Of a stretch of 64,000 nt of DNA, positions 1 to 10,586 are shown one piece after another. The notes beneath the pieces are model-generated. The model saw only the letters and a program-made list of their open reading frames with translations. It searched no databases and had not been told where the DNA came from. The first letter of the stretch is position 1, and each line of letters begins with the position of its first letter. Position numbers and translations under genes: made by a program. Source of the stretch: Aedes albopictus (lineage: Eukaryota; Arthropoda; Insecta; Diptera; Culicidae); assembly GCF_035046485.1 (NCBI RefSeq), contig NC_085138.1:19473440-19537439 (forward strand), in the 5' to 3' direction.

Positions 1-157
1 ATCTCAACAAAAATCTATGATTTAAAATTACCTTATCTCAACAAAACAATCAGACAATCATAGATTGAATAAATATTCTAAAAAACACCGTCTTCAACCA
101 GAGGCTGTACAGACTAAACAATGAACAATCACTAACATTCGGCGATAGACTTTCGAG

Positions 158-754
158 GTGGTAGAAGAATTCGTCTACCTCGGTTCTTTCCTAAGGGCTG
201 ACAATAACGTGAGCCGTGAAATACGAAGGCGAATCATCAGTGGATGTCGTGCCTACTATGGGCTCCAGAAGAATCTGCGGTCAAAAAAGATTCACCCCCG
301 CACCAAATGTACCATGTACAAGACGTTAATAAGACCGGTGGTTCTCTACGGAGACGAGACATGGACGATGCACGAGGAGGACCTACAAGCACTCGGAGTT
401 TTCGAGCGACGGATGCTAAGGACGATCTTCGGCGGCGTGCAGGAGAACGGTGTGTCGCGGAGAAGGATGAACCACGAGCTCGCTGCACTTTACGGCGAAC
501 CCAGCATCCAGAAGGTGGCCAAAGCCGGAAGGATACGGTGGGCAGGGCATGTTGCAAGAATGCCGGATAACAACCCTGCAAAGTTGGTGTTTGCTAACCA
601 TCCGGTTGGTACAAGAAGGCGTGGAGCGCAGAGAGCACGATGGGCGGGCCAGGTGGAGCGTGATCTGGCGAGTGTTGGGCGTAACCGAGGTTGGGGAGCT
701 GCAGCTGCAAATCGAGTATTATGGCGGCAAATTGTTGATTCAGTATTATCATGA
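158..754 (+). pseudogene. C-terminal fragment of an RTE-like non-LTR retrotransposon ORF
   Basis: A 198-residue open frame matches the region after the reverse transcriptase domain of RTE/JAM1-type LINEs. In order it has EEFVYLGS, an I-RPVVLYG-ETWT block (about residues 58-70), a LGVFERRMLRTI block, RRRMNHEL, RWAGHVARM and a basic RRRGAQRARW segment near the C terminus. The polymerase core and endonuclease are absent, so this is a 5'-truncated copy, as usual for LINEs. The same blocks recur in the longer relic at 60967-63112, but the two are clearly divergent and are different subfamilies. The first Met is an arbitrary start inside the old ORF. Clade assignment is from motif recognition. Confidence 0.8.
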
Positions 755-1089
755 ATTTGATGTTAACTGAATAAATGAAAATGAATAGGCGATAGACATT
801 ACACGAAAAACACCCAATGAAGAATTTCCGTTTGACGAAAAATTTTCACCAACTGGAGCAAGAATCGAACCCACACTCTCACAAACATTAAGCTGAATTA
901 AAAACAATGTTGAAAACTTGTGGGTACCTATTTTGTGCTACTTGTTTGTATTCTATGTAAAGCTATAGAATATTTGTATTTTATAAAGTTTTCAATTATA
1001 TTTAAGACATGGTTTAACAAAAAAAAAATTTTTTCAAAATCACTTTTTCTATTTTTTTAGAAATGTGAAAAAAAAAACTTTTTTTCTGA
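755..1089. other. AT-rich stretch without recognisable gene
   Basis: Contains the short 3' flank of the LINE fragment and homopolymer A/T runs around 1018-1085. I see no coding potential or clear repeat structure. Confidence 0.5.
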
Positions 1090-1211
1090 TGTCCACGTGG
1101 ACAATGGGGGAGGGGGGTAGGGGTCAATGAAAAATCCACGCTTGTCCACGGGGAGGGGGGAGGGGGTCAAAAACCATGAATTTGCTGTCCACGTGGTATA
1201 TGGACGGCCCC
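1090..1211. mobile_element. Degenerate short palindromic element with GGGGAGGGGG tracts
   Basis: The segment is bounded by a perfect palindrome TGTCCACGTGGACA (1090-1103) and a terminus ending GGACGGCCCC at 1211. It has two G-rich tracts and repeated GTCCACG motifs. It resembles the 162-bp element at 25465-25626, which has the same ...GGCCCC terminus and pyrimidine/purine tracts. The left end lacks the matching GGGGCCGTCC terminus, so this copy is truncated or rearranged. Confidence 0.5.
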
Positions 1212-1462
1212 TTATGAGAAGCTCCAGTGCGAGCTAACTCATCACTCAGTCAATTTCCATTTCCAGTGATGGAAGAATGGCCAGGTACCCATACAAGGTG
1301 AAAAGCGTTTGCTGAAATGAGCTCGTCGATTTGAGTTCGACATGCGATAACTGAGTTTGACCAAGAGTTGGCCAAAGCAATTCCTTTAATAGCAGCCTTG
1401 TTTTTATCTTTAATTTTTATCAACCGAAAAATTACCTCTCCGAACACTTTGCCACATTTCAT
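1212..1462 (-). pseudogene. RNase H domain fragment of a non-LTR retrotransposon (frameshifted)
   Basis: On the minus strand a 70-residue frame contains the RNase H-like block LVWVPGHSSITGN, typical of the C-terminal RNase H of I/Jockey-superfamily LINEs. Directly after GNGN the frame hits a stop. The adjacent frame (about 1213-1245) continues with SDELARTGAS, the usual sequel to GNE-ADELAR in this domain. The copy therefore has an indel at about 1243-1250 and is broken. Nothing recognisable of the rest of the element is next to it, and the palindromic element 1090-1211 abuts its downstream end. Confidence 0.65.
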
Positions 1463-2689
1463 TGAAGTTCAATCGTTTTAAATCAGGTTAATTTTTATGT
1501 TATCTATTACTTGGGATATAAATTATTAAGTTTGTTCAAACGAGATTCGTATCAAATAAATTTGTTATCACCTACAAAGAGCAAACCGTAACCGCTTTAA
1601 GAGAAAACAACGGAAATTCAATTTTCTTCCGAGAATGGCGCGCGTCGTAATGGTGGTAATGCTTCCCCACAAACATACCTATTTGTTTATCCCAACGCGC
1701 TCGCAAAAGACCAACTTTTGCGAAAGCTTACATTACCTTTCCAGGTTTGTGCCGCCGGGCATGGTAGGGATTTAATCGTAGAATAATATTGTAGGTATGC
1801 ATGAACGTGAGAACATGTTTTTCCTCCCACCGATGTGATGTTGAGTCGGTTAGTCGTTTCCTCGGTGCGGAAGGAATATAAATGTTTTAGGCAACTGATA
1901 TTGCTCGTCATCGTGGAACACTTGAACATTGACACGGGTTGATCCCGTTGTCGTCGTCATCATTTTCATTGCCGCCGGTATCATTCGGGATGTGGAAGCC
2001 TCATCGAACAGTGGTTACAAAAAAAATCATCTTTCTTATCTCTCTTCTCTGCTCTTTTCTACTTTATCATCCTTATCCTTTATTTTCTTTTTCAGCACAG
2101 GTGACTTCTATACAGGATTTTGACCACCTTTTCCCGAAAACTGAACAACTATGCGTTGCCCAAACCGCGGCAACGGCGGTAGCCATGGTGGGAGGCAATT
2201 TGGGGGGCTTGGCCCTGTTGCTGCGATAGGGTTTCTTCTCGCGTTTCCGTCCGAACAGGCAAAGGGCTGCGATGGCTGGATGGCTGGCTGTTTGGGTGCG
2301 GGGCGGGGACTGAGGTTGGATGGATTAAAGTGATTCCGGGGATCCGATGGCGGAAAAGGATTTCCAACCGTACGGAACAGATGAGATGGGTTTCGTGTCT
2401 GTCTGGAGCTGTCAAAGCGAAACTGTTATCTTTGTTGCGGGGTCCCCTGACTGGGGTACCTTTGATACAGTCTATTAGGAATTGTATATCTGATATTTAT
2501 TTGTGAAGCAGATTTGAATAATATAATCTGATGTATGTTGGTACTGACGAGAATGGAGCTTGTTTCCCAATTTTAGTAAATATTAATTTGAAATGGGTAA
2601 TATTTTTGAAATGCCTCATGTGAGGTTTGAAATGGCAATCTCTCATTCGGTCTCTATTCTTAGCGTAACGTCCTCACTACACGCTAACG
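1463..2689. other. Apparently unique non-coding DNA
   Basis: Mixed-composition sequence. Several short ORFs on both strands show no family signature. A GC-richer patch at 2150-2440 gives overlapping ORFs on both strands, none with recognisable protein features. Possibly intronic or intergenic. Confidence 0.4.
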
Positions 2690-2977
2690 CCGCTCAGCAC
2701 TAAATTGCATAATTTCCAGACTACACCAAAAATGTGTAAACCTTGCACATTCACAAAATCAACTCCTGTGTCCACAAAATCGTTAAATTCGCAAAAATTT
2801 TTGTTCGGCAATCTAGCTAGGTTTACTAATGACCTTGGGAAACAAAAAAAATATAGACATTTCGCATCTAGACGAGTGTACGAGCTGTTTTTGAGAATGT
2901 GTAACTGTAACACATTTTTGTGTGGTCTGGAAATTATGTACTTATGAGTAGGGCTTACACATTTTAGTGCTGAGCGG
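2690..2977. mobile_element. MITE with CCGCTCAGCACTAAA inverted termini
   Basis: The left end begins CCGCTCAGCACTAAA and the right end is its inverse, finishing at 2977. The arms continue inward with matching TAATTTCCAGAC blocks and repeated ATGTGTAA motifs. The total is 288 bp. ORFs of 78-80 aa on both strands are reflections of the palindrome, not genes. A clear TSD was not found. The true left terminus may have decayed, because on the right the similarity-like sequence ...TTTTACTG extends a few bases further. Confidence 0.65.
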
Positions 2978-2997
2978 TTTTACTGTGTATGACAAAT

Positions 2998-3119
2998 CCT
3001 GCTTCACAGCTTGTGTTCTATGAAAATTTCCACCGTTTATAACTGAGAATTTCCTCTGCCTCAGCATGGTTTAGCTGCATATTCGCACGTTTACCGCTGC
3101 GGCTGTCTGGGCCCGGTAA
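2998..3119 (-). mobile_element. Feilai-like tRNA-derived SINE fragment, internally deleted
   Basis: Read on the minus strand, it carries the GGGCCC head and tRNA-like start found in the better copies at 13972-14252 and 20177-20413, then jumps directly to the ACTGAGAATTTCCTCTG / AGCTTGTGTTCTATG tail region. The middle (about 130 bp including box B) is deleted. Confidence 0.6.
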
Positions 3120-3496
3120 TATGATTTCCAATTGAAACTATTTATATCAAAATATTTACCATTGAACCAATAGATCAAAGCTTTACCATTTTAAATGTTC
3201 ATCATTAAAAAAAACCCTAATTAATCCACCTAGCGCTAATGGTGCCTTCCTCATGCCTCCGAAATCACATTTAAACACAACTCAAGTGACATGTTGATGA
3301 ATATCGCACTTTCATACGTTCAACAGAAATCCATTTCATAGCATCAGAGATCATATCGTTTATCTGGCTTTTGATTTTTGAACCTTAAACTCTTGAAAGA
3401 CAGCTGCAATTTTGAATTTTGAGCAGCCATTTTGGATTTAAGCCTGGCAGCTTGGAAATTCTGGTCGCCATTTTTGGACTACAGACTTCTTCCCCA
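3120..3496. other. Repeat-derived AT-rich DNA
   Basis: Holds a short repeat terminus near 3218-3260 (CCACCTAGCGCTAATGG), whose inverse occurs at about 39268-39292 (CCGCTAGGTGG). Imperfect duplicated phrases of the type AGCCATTTTGGATT occur at 3420-3480 and again at 3900-3975. No gene seen. Confidence 0.4.
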
Positions 3497-3504
3497 TACC
3501 AGAT

Positions 3505-3843
3505 GGTTTCGGGCATTTAGCTGAATGCAATTTGGCCGAATGCCGTTTTGCCGAACGCCATCTGGCTGAAAGATTCATTTGGCCGAACGCCGTTTAGCCG
3601 GAAGCCGTTTGGCCGTAAAATTAATGATGAACTCATAAAGAACGAGAAATCTCGGTAAAAAAAATCCAAGTTTTACCGCCAATTAAAAGAAGGAAATATT
3701 TCTGATGATCATAGATCATAGGCAGCTAGAATGTTACCCGGATTTCATGCTCACCTCTGAGTTCATTTGATCATAATTCGGCCAAACGGCATTCGACCAA
3801 ACGGCGTTCGGCCAAGCGGAATTCGGCCAAATGGCCGGACACC
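3505..3843. mobile_element. hAT-type MITE built of GGCCGAA/TTCGGCC modules, 8-bp TSD
   Basis: The element is flanked by an exact 8-bp direct repeat TACCAGAT (3497-3504 and 3844-3851). The termini are imperfect inverted repeats rich in TTTGGCCGAATGCC units. About eight such units are spaced roughly 10-20 bp apart, facing one way in the left arm and the other way in the right arm. The centre is AT-rich. An 8-bp TSD is typical of hAT and P superfamily transposons. There is no coding capacity, so the element is non-autonomous. Confidence 0.8.
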
Positions 3844-4102
3844 TACCAGATATTCCCATATTGAATGGTTTTAGAGCCTCTAAACCTCCATTAAACGGAA
3901 GCCATTTTTAATTTTGAGCTGCCATCTTGGATTTTAGACCGCCATCTTGGATATTCTGGTTGTCATTTTTGGAGTCCAGACTAAAACTCCACTTACTTGT
4001 TTTTTTTTTCATTTTTCAACAATTAACGTGTTTTTGCGACGTGTATAAAATATTTGACAGTTTTCCATGAGTTTTGAAATTTAAACAACTTTGAGTACCG
4101 TA

Positions 4103-5649
4103 GGGCACTGCAAGCCGCGGTTGCTAAGGCAAATGTTCTTAGTTTTTGACGTTTCGTGGCTTTGTTGTTTAAGATTCGGACTTTAAAAAATCATCAGCTC
4201 TCGGATTAAAAAAATATCGCCGGCTTATCATGAGTGGTTTGATTTAATTCAAGAAGGGGGGCATGTGTGCGTGTGTTGTTTTATAACTTTATGGTAACAT
4301 GGTGGCTCACCTCATGAATTTCCTTCTGGGATTCCACAAGAATTCCATACGGGACTCCTCTCGTGATTTGTCCACAAATTTGTTCCAGAGCTTTCTTCTG
4401 GAATTCCGTAAGCTCTTAATGAGATTCTTCCGGAAGTTAGGATTCCTTCAAAAGTTCCCTCTGGGGTTTTCGAGAAGTTTTTTTTTCTGAGATTTCTTAA
4501 GAGTTTCCGTCTGGAGTTCCGTCAAAAGCTCTTGCCAGGATTGTTCCAGGAAGTTCCCCGAGATTCTTCCAGAGATTCCTAGATTTCTGTAGAAATTTGT
4601 TCCGAGATTCCTTTAGTATTACTCCTTCTAGGATTACCTTAGAGATTTTTCCTGTAACACTTACAGGTATTCCTTCCGTGGTTTCTCCACAAACTTATTC
4701 TAGAACCCCTCTAGGATTTATGTGATTCTTCAGAAACCTATAGCTAAGTTGCTTTTTCCTGTGTTTATTCAAGGAAATCCTACAGGAACTACATGAGGAA
4801 TTCCATAAACAAAATACTCCAAAAAGTTCATAATGAACTCCAAGAGGATTTCCATTACAAAAATCTGAAAGAATTCCAGAAGGGTCTGCAGGAATTCCTG
4901 ACGGAGCTCTTGGTAGACACCAAAAAAGAGTCCCTAGATGATTCCTGGGAATAGTTCTCGAAGATATCCCGGAATCAGTTTCTGAAAGAATTCCTAGAAG
5001 AAGCTCTAGAAAGAATCCCGGAAGAAGTTCCTGAAAAGAAATTCCCAGAAGAAATTCCCGGAGGAATCCCGGAAGGAATTTCCGAAAGAATCCTGGAAAA
5101 ATCCCAGAAAGATTACCTGGTGAAATTATTGTTGGAATATCAGAAGGAATACTTGAATCAGAAGTAGCTCCCGAAAAAAAACGGAAGAAGTTCCTGGAGG
5201 GATCTCGGAGAAGCATTTAGAGGAACACTGAATGAAGTTCTTGTCAGGGATCTTGTAGGATTTCTGGAAGAGTTTCAGAATCAATTCCTGAAGAATTCCC
5301 AGAACATACTCAGGGAAGAATCTCGTATGAAAAATCCAGGAATAAATCCTTACGGATTGTTGCAAGGAGTTTTTGAAGAAGTCTCGGTAAGAATTCTGGT
5401 ACCATTTCCGAAAGAACTTCTAGAGAAATTCTGGGTGAAGTTGCTAGAATTTCCAGGAATACCATCTGGAAGCCCGAAAAAAAATCCAGAGCCATCCTAA
5501 AATAAACTAATCGGAGAACCCCGGATGAAATTCTTGGAGGATTCCAGTGACTCCTTGAGAAATTCTGGAGGAAATCTCTTGAAGTCCGAAACGTGAACAA
5601 GAAGGTCACAAAACGTCAAAAACTTTAGCAACCGCGGCTTGCATTGCCA
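4103..5649. mobile_element. 1.55-kb foldback element with TA TSD, filled with degenerate GAATTCC repeats
   Basis: The left terminus (TA)GGGCACTGCAAGCCGCGG and the inverted right terminus share the core TGCAAGCCGCGGTTGCTAA and then TTTTTGACGTTT, giving about 70 bp of interrupted inverted repeat with TA on each side (4101-4102, 5650-5651). The GGGCAYTGC terminus links it to the two 109-bp MITEs at 31523-31631 and 60748-60856. The interior is a degenerate 12-bp repeat family. It reads in the T-rich orientation from about 4310 to 4690 and in the opposite A-rich orientation from about 4780 to 5590, so the whole element is a large imperfect hairpin. ORFs of 63-173 aa inside are repeat translations. 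Confidence 0.75.
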
Positions 5650-5689
5650 TATAGGCTGTTCCAATTCAATTGTTTCGCTTTCTCGCTTG

Positions 5690-5855
5690 CTTTAGGAATT
5701 TCTTCAAGTTTCAAGTTTCTTTCAGTTCCTAAATTCCTCTAGGTGTTGGATCCGAGATTTCTCCAGGAATTCTTTTTGGGATTCCTTAGGGATTTTTCCA
5801 GGAGATTTCTCCAGAGATTCCTTCCAAAACTTCACCAAGAATTTCTTCTGTACCC
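5690..5855 (-). repeat. Short block of the degenerate GAATTCC-type repeat
   Basis: T-rich orientation with recurring TTCCT..GGGATTCCT and TTTCTCCAGAGATTCC phrases, same family as 4310-5590. It ends near 5855. Confidence 0.65.
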
Positions 5856-6166
5856 GGGCAGAGTTCAAGTACTGACGATCAAAATGTGATATGTATTGGT
5901 TTGTTTGAGAAAAGAGACAAAAGTTCTGAAAATAATAGCAAAGATTTGTTCTTGAACCATCTAACCAATAGCAAAATATGATATTTGAAGATCAATCAAA
6001 TAGTTCACTGCTATTGTTTAGATCTTACCAAGAGCTAAATGTGCTATGATGATGGTGTTACAGGTGTAACAAGTGTCAATGTAACGTCCAGTATTGATGA
6101 GATTTGTCGCGTTTAGTATTCGTTAAATTTTGTTAAAAAAAAGAAAACGTTTGTAGTTAGGTTAAG
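5856..6166. other. AT-rich DNA, no gene seen
   Basis: Non-coding with no clear inverted or direct repeats. It includes a first ATGTAACGTCC phrase near 6079 that resembles the start of the following GC-rich block. Confidence 0.4.
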
Positions 6167-7117
6167 TGTAACGTCCCAAAAATCCCACGAACGCAGCCAT
6201 CACTGCACTGCCCTATACAAGGACGACGGTAGTTCTGCTAGCCACCACCAGGCTGCACAGGACTGCACGAATGGGCGGCCATGGGGGTGGCGAAATGGGC
6301 GGCCATGGGAGGCGAACTGGGTGGCCATCATGAGGAGGATACACAACGGGTCAATGGCCAAAGGTTCGGGGTCAACGAGCTCCATTACAACAGATCATTA
6401 GCCTGGTGATCTGCATACAGAAGAGTTGCAATTTTTTAAAGTAGAAAGACATCCGGAGAAATTTAAGAAAGTGTAGAAGTTAAGAGTTGGAGTATAAGAA
6501 AGACGTTGTGAAGGATTAGGAGAAAAGGAAGTGTGAAGGAGAAACTGGACATCCAGGTAAATTTCTGTGAAACCCCGAACCCAGATCGCCCGTCCGTATA
6601 GTGCTTAATCCGCCATTATGTGTCTCCCATTGTGCCAACAGGACCTCGCGGTTTTTATTTTAAACCCAAACTTTGCGGCATCGTTAGGAGCCAAACCGCA
6701 GCGTAGACCCTACCTGCTGATTAGTAGTGTGTCCGCATCAACCCTGTACCCGATACGACAATCAATTGCGTCAGATTAACCCAGGCTTTTTCCAGTAAGT
6801 CTACGGATCACTGAAGCCTCGAGTCCGTCACCACACTCGAGGGGCGCACGGGACAGGAGGAAGGTCCGCGAGAGGCTGCAGCCAACGGAAGAGAGAGGAA
6901 AGGAGAAGAATTGCCCGCCCCCTGGCCCAGGAAGGAGAGAAGGAGCCAGTGGACAGGCGAAAGGAGCGGCAGCGAAGGCGTGCAGTGCGCGGGGCCCCAG
7001 AAGCAGTGAAGAAAAGTAGCGTGTATAAGGTAGGACTAGTCCTTAAGAACGTGGGAGACGGGGGTTTCATCCTTGCTGGGAGTAACACGGCCCTTGCTCA
7101 GTTACGCAGGAGTAAAA
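6167..7117. mobile_element. Candidate solo LTR or leader region of an LTR retrotransposon
   Basis: A 950-bp block that differs in composition from its surroundings. It begins TGTAACGTCCC and is flanked by the pentamer TTAAG on both sides (6162-6166 and 7118-7122). The second half (6830-7090) is purine-rich and GC-rich, with overlapping short ORFs on both strands. The right boundary does not end in the expected CA, so the LTR reading is tentative. No gag, pol or primer-binding site was found next to it. Confidence 0.25.
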
Positions 7118-7214
7118 TTAAGATATTATTTTCAGTACTTTTACCCCTTATTTAAAACAAACAAATATCACTTTTAGTTCTCCATATCAAAATATGCTAT
7201 TATTGAGCTTGTTC

Positions 7215-7445
7215 CCTCTGCTCGGGTAATACTTTCGGGACTTGCAGGATTTCTTCAGGAATTTCTTCCAGAATACCTCCAGGAATTTCGTTCCGGGACT
7301 TCTCCGTGAATTCATTCCGAGATTCGTCAAGTAATTTCCCTTGAATTACTCCAAGAGTTCCGTGATTCTCCCAAGAGCTCCGGGACACCTCTAGAAATCT
7401 CTTCTCGTAAAAAAAAAACTCTTGGAGGAGTCCAAGAAGGAGCAT
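7215..7445 (-). repeat. Degenerate GAATTCC-type array
   Basis: T-rich orientation. Translates on the minus strand as repeated GILEEIPEEIL-type phrases, a signature of the 12-bp family and not of a protein. Confidence 0.7.
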
Positions 7446-7757
7446 TTATGGTTATATCAGGCTGTGCAGGCTGTGAAGTTGAATGCAGTTGGGAACGCGA
7501 GTAACATCTACTAAGAAGAGCGCAGCTGCTGATCCGTGATACGGCTGGGTTGGTTCTTGAACACAGCTGCCCTTGGAGCTGCCAGTAGCACAATCAGGTA
7601 TGTGAATGTAATAAAAATCACCTGCATCTTTAATTTTTAGAATTAAACGATGCGCCTAGCGAAATATTTCCAAAAACAATTAATTTCTGTCATCGAATGG
7701 CTCTCCAAGTAGATCCCTGCACCATATAATTTTACTTTTACAAATATGACCCCATAT
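7446..7757. other. Non-coding DNA, no feature seen
   Basis: Contains a short GC-richer segment (7455-7595) without homology that I recognise. Confidence 0.35.
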
Positions 7758-8366
7758 CAGAGCGTTCATGATTAACACAAATTTTAATCATGATTAATCA
7801 TTGATGATTAAAATCCCAATTTTGGTGATTATTGATTATGATTAATGATTAATTTAATTTTTAGGATGATTAAAGATTATGATTAATGATTAAAATTGGT
7901 TTTATCTGTGATTATTGATTATGATTAATGATTAAAAATGTCTCATTGATTAAAAATCATGATTAATCATGATTAATCAATCACAAAAAAACTGTAAATG
8001 ATTAAAATATATTTATTGTTTAAAATGTTTTTGAAGTTTTAAAAGTAAAAGGTAACTCTGTCCGGGTGATTTTTGAAAAAAAGAATCATATATTATATTA
8101 TTTAGAACAACATTTGAACCAATTTAAATTGGATCATATATATTATATGATGAATCATTTTTGGTGATGAATGATTAATGATTGATTAATATTTTTTCTT
8201 ATGATTATGATTACTGATTAATGATTAGATTGCAAAAACAGTGTGATTAAGATTAATGATTAATGATTAAATGAGATTTTTTGGTGATTATGATTAATGA
8301 TTTTGATTAATCTTAATCATTAATCATTAATCATGGTTAAATTTATGATTAATCATTAACGCTCTG
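7758..8366. mobile_element. hAT-type MITE made of ATTAATCAT modules, 8-bp TSD
   Basis: Flanked by the exact 8-bp direct repeat CCCCATAT (7750-7757 and 8367-8374). The termini are CAGAGCGTTCATGATTAA and its near-perfect inverse. Inside, dozens of GATTAATGATTA/TAATCATTAATC modules occur in both orientations, so either strand can form many alternative hairpins. CAG...CTG ends and the 8-bp TSD fit the hAT superfamily. 609 bp, no coding capacity. Confidence 0.85.
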
Positions 8367-8374
8367 CCCCATAT

Positions 8375-9022
8375 GTAATCTCACATTTAAGATTACAATG
8401 GAGTCGCAACAAGTGTATTTGAGGTTGTTGAAGAATGTCAACTTGAAATTGTATATTTGTAAGCGCAAAGTTGGAATTACTAATGTTGCCGAAAAAAATC
8501 GGATGAAATTGTAGACTTGTTATACGATTTCACCTAATCTGTTATTGCACCTTATATAATTGTAACTAAATGTGTTCATTAATACAACTTTAGACTAACA
8601 TCCTTATATGACTTCTAGTTTGCTGGGACGGACCCTTAAGCCACATGTATTTTTTTTTGGAAATCCTGACGTTCTAGAGATAACATTCTCTGATTTGAAA
8701 ATGAAATTTGAAATAAAAATCTGTGTTTCGATAGTACGTACGTTTCGATAGTACGTACACTAAACGAAGCGGTGGTGTACGTACTAACGAGGTATGCCTG
8801 TATACTAGTATGGGACAAACATCAAATTCTCGCTCCAGTCGACTTTTTTGATTCCATTTAGGTCCCATATGAACTGTGCAAAATTTCAGCGCAATCGGTG
8901 AAACTATAATTTAGCGCAAGCGGTTCAAAGTTTTCATAGGATTTACTATGGGAAAAGTTACGCTTACAGATAAAAAATCCCAGAGGTCGGCCCTTGTCTC
9001 CTTAATTCAAATCGATCAACGC
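8375..9022. other. Non-coding DNA with short local repeats
   Basis: Has a duplicated TTTCGATAGTACGTACG phrase at 8727-8758 followed by GTACGTAC motifs near 8777. Short ORFs on the minus strand are uninformative. Confidence 0.4.
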
Positions 9023-9068
9023 TTCCCAGTAACCAAAAGTTCCACTTCCCATGACAAAATGCACTTTC

Positions 9069-9237
9069 AAGTTCCGCGAAGTTCAGATAAAGTTCCAAAT
9101 GGAACTTTCTGGCTGCTTAAGAGGCTAACGATGAGCCTTGCTGGAACTTCGGTCACAAGTTCCGGCAAGGCTCATTGTTAGCCTCTTAAGCAGCCAGAAA
9201 GTTCCATTCAGAACTTTATCTGAACTTCGCGGAACTT
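9069..9237. repeat. 169-bp near-perfect hairpin
   Basis: Arms of about 75 bp, from AAGTTCCGCGAAGTTCAG inward to CTTGC/GCAAG, separated by a loop of roughly 20 nt. It lies in the left part of the 9025-9941 element. Confidence 0.8.
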
Positions 9238-9421
9238 TAAAGCTGCTTAAGATGCTACGCGGAACTTTTTCGGAACTTTCAAGTTCATAGAAGTTCAGTT
9301 CAGTAGCATTGTGTTTCAATGAGGATTAAATTTATTTCTTTTACAGAAAACAACTTTTTAAGCTTACACGAATAAGAGACAAATATGAATGTATCAAATC
9401 AATGAATACTAGGCAAAAAAT

Positions 9422-9490
9422 TGCCGCCCATCGGATTCGAACCGATAGTCGCCTCGTGAGAACCCTATGCTCTACCACAGTACTACAGCT
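9422..9490 (-). other. tRNA-like sequence (pseudo-tRNA or SINE head)
   Basis: On the minus strand, a box A-like TAGTACTGTGGTAGAGCA and a good T-arm ATCGGTTCGAATCCGAT are at tRNA spacing and end GGGCGGCA. Five of seven acceptor positions can pair if GU is allowed. The D and anticodon stems do not form, so I do not call a functional tRNA. It may provide a pol III promoter to the enclosing element. Confidence 0.45.
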
Positions 9491-10044
9491 GTGATTGAGT
9501 GGACAGCAGGTAAAGTCTGACTTGAATCGATTTTCTGTCGGCAGCTAGTTTTACACATTTGTACAGTAGTGAAGTTATCTTGACTTTGTCAAGTGTCTTC
9601 AGCAGCGCAGCGGTAAGTCGGCAGGTTATCACGCGGGAGGATCCAGTTCAAATCTACATAGCCAGCGACATGTGTGAAAATTTAATTATCAGAAGCAATT
9701 TCAAGACGTGAAATACAAACCGCCAACAGGGTTGTGATTCTGAAAAACACATTTTTGTTTCTGCATGAATTTTGTCAAAGTTCTGTCAGAAGCTGCTTAG
9801 AAGGCTATCCAGCGTGCTTATGTGAACTTTCAAGTTCCAAAATTACTTAAAAATGAAGCTGCTTAGAAGGCTAATGAGCAACCTCGAACAAGCTGCTTAG
9901 CTTATAAAGTACCCTTTTATCTGAACTTTTGGTTACTTGGGTTCTTATAGAAAAATCATTTATGAAACTTTCTTTCGAAGACCGAAAAACGATTGGATGC
10001 TTGTGGGAAAAGTTATTGATTTACTACCGATTAGTGATCCAACG

Positions 10045-10400
10045 ACCGGCTTTTTGTTTTGTTTTATAAGCAGCACTGGATGGCCGTAACTCCAGAACGC
10101 CTCGACCGATCCAAACCATTTTTAATAGGAAACATTGCGGTAAAATTCCGGTTCGATTCGAGCTATAATCCAAAAAATCGGCCAATGGAAAGTGCCTTAA
10201 AACTGAGTGAACTTTTTTTGCTCACAGACATACATACCTACATACATACACACAGACATCATCTCTATTCGTCGAACTGAGTTGATTGGTATATGTGACT
10301 TTACCCTCCGAGCCTTCTATCAAAACTTTGTTTTTTTTTTGAGTGAACATATAGCCTTTCAGTACACTTCGATGTACAAGTAAGGCAAAACGTAACAAAA
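10045..10400 (+). repeat. Dispersed repeat copy (AACTGAGTTGATTGGTATATG family)
   Basis: Carries ACATACATACC microsatellite DNA, a TCGTCGAACTGAGTTGATT block, a TATGTGACTTTACC-like block, then AGTGAACATATAGCCTTTCAG. The same blocks occur in reverse order and orientation at 38690-38900, so this is a transposable-element-derived family with two copies here. Confidence 0.55.
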
Positions 10401-10513
10401 TTTGGAATAAACAAATTTAACAAAGGGCCCATCAGTGGTTTTCCAGTGAGTTGTTTTGAGCTGGGATACCACTGGCACTGCTAGTTCCAAACTGTTGAGT
10501 CAGGGTATTTGAA

Positions 10514-10535
10514 TCTATATATATAAAAATGGATT

Positions 10536-10586
<51 letters not shown>

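Larger units (their letters stand above)
9025..9941. mobile_element. 917-bp inverted-terminal element, CCCAGTAACCAAAAGTTC end, TT flanks
   Basis: The left end CCCAGTAACCAAAAGTTC and the right end GAACTTTTGGTTACTTGGG are inverted copies, with the dinucleotide TT on both sides (9023-9024, 9942-9943). The interior repeats GCTGCTTA-AGGCTA many times in both orientations (around 9112, 9188, 9240, 9788, 9860). It holds a strong 169-bp hairpin and, on opposite strands in the two halves, tRNA-like segments (9422-9490 minus; about 9598-9660 plus). No transposase. Terminus and flank relate it to the elements at 28110, 52715 and 13251. Confidence 0.75.

Noticed and set aside
9422..9490. Functional tRNA gene
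   Set aside because: The T-arm is good, but the D and anticodon stems do not form and the acceptor stem has two mismatches. Kept only as tRNA-like.
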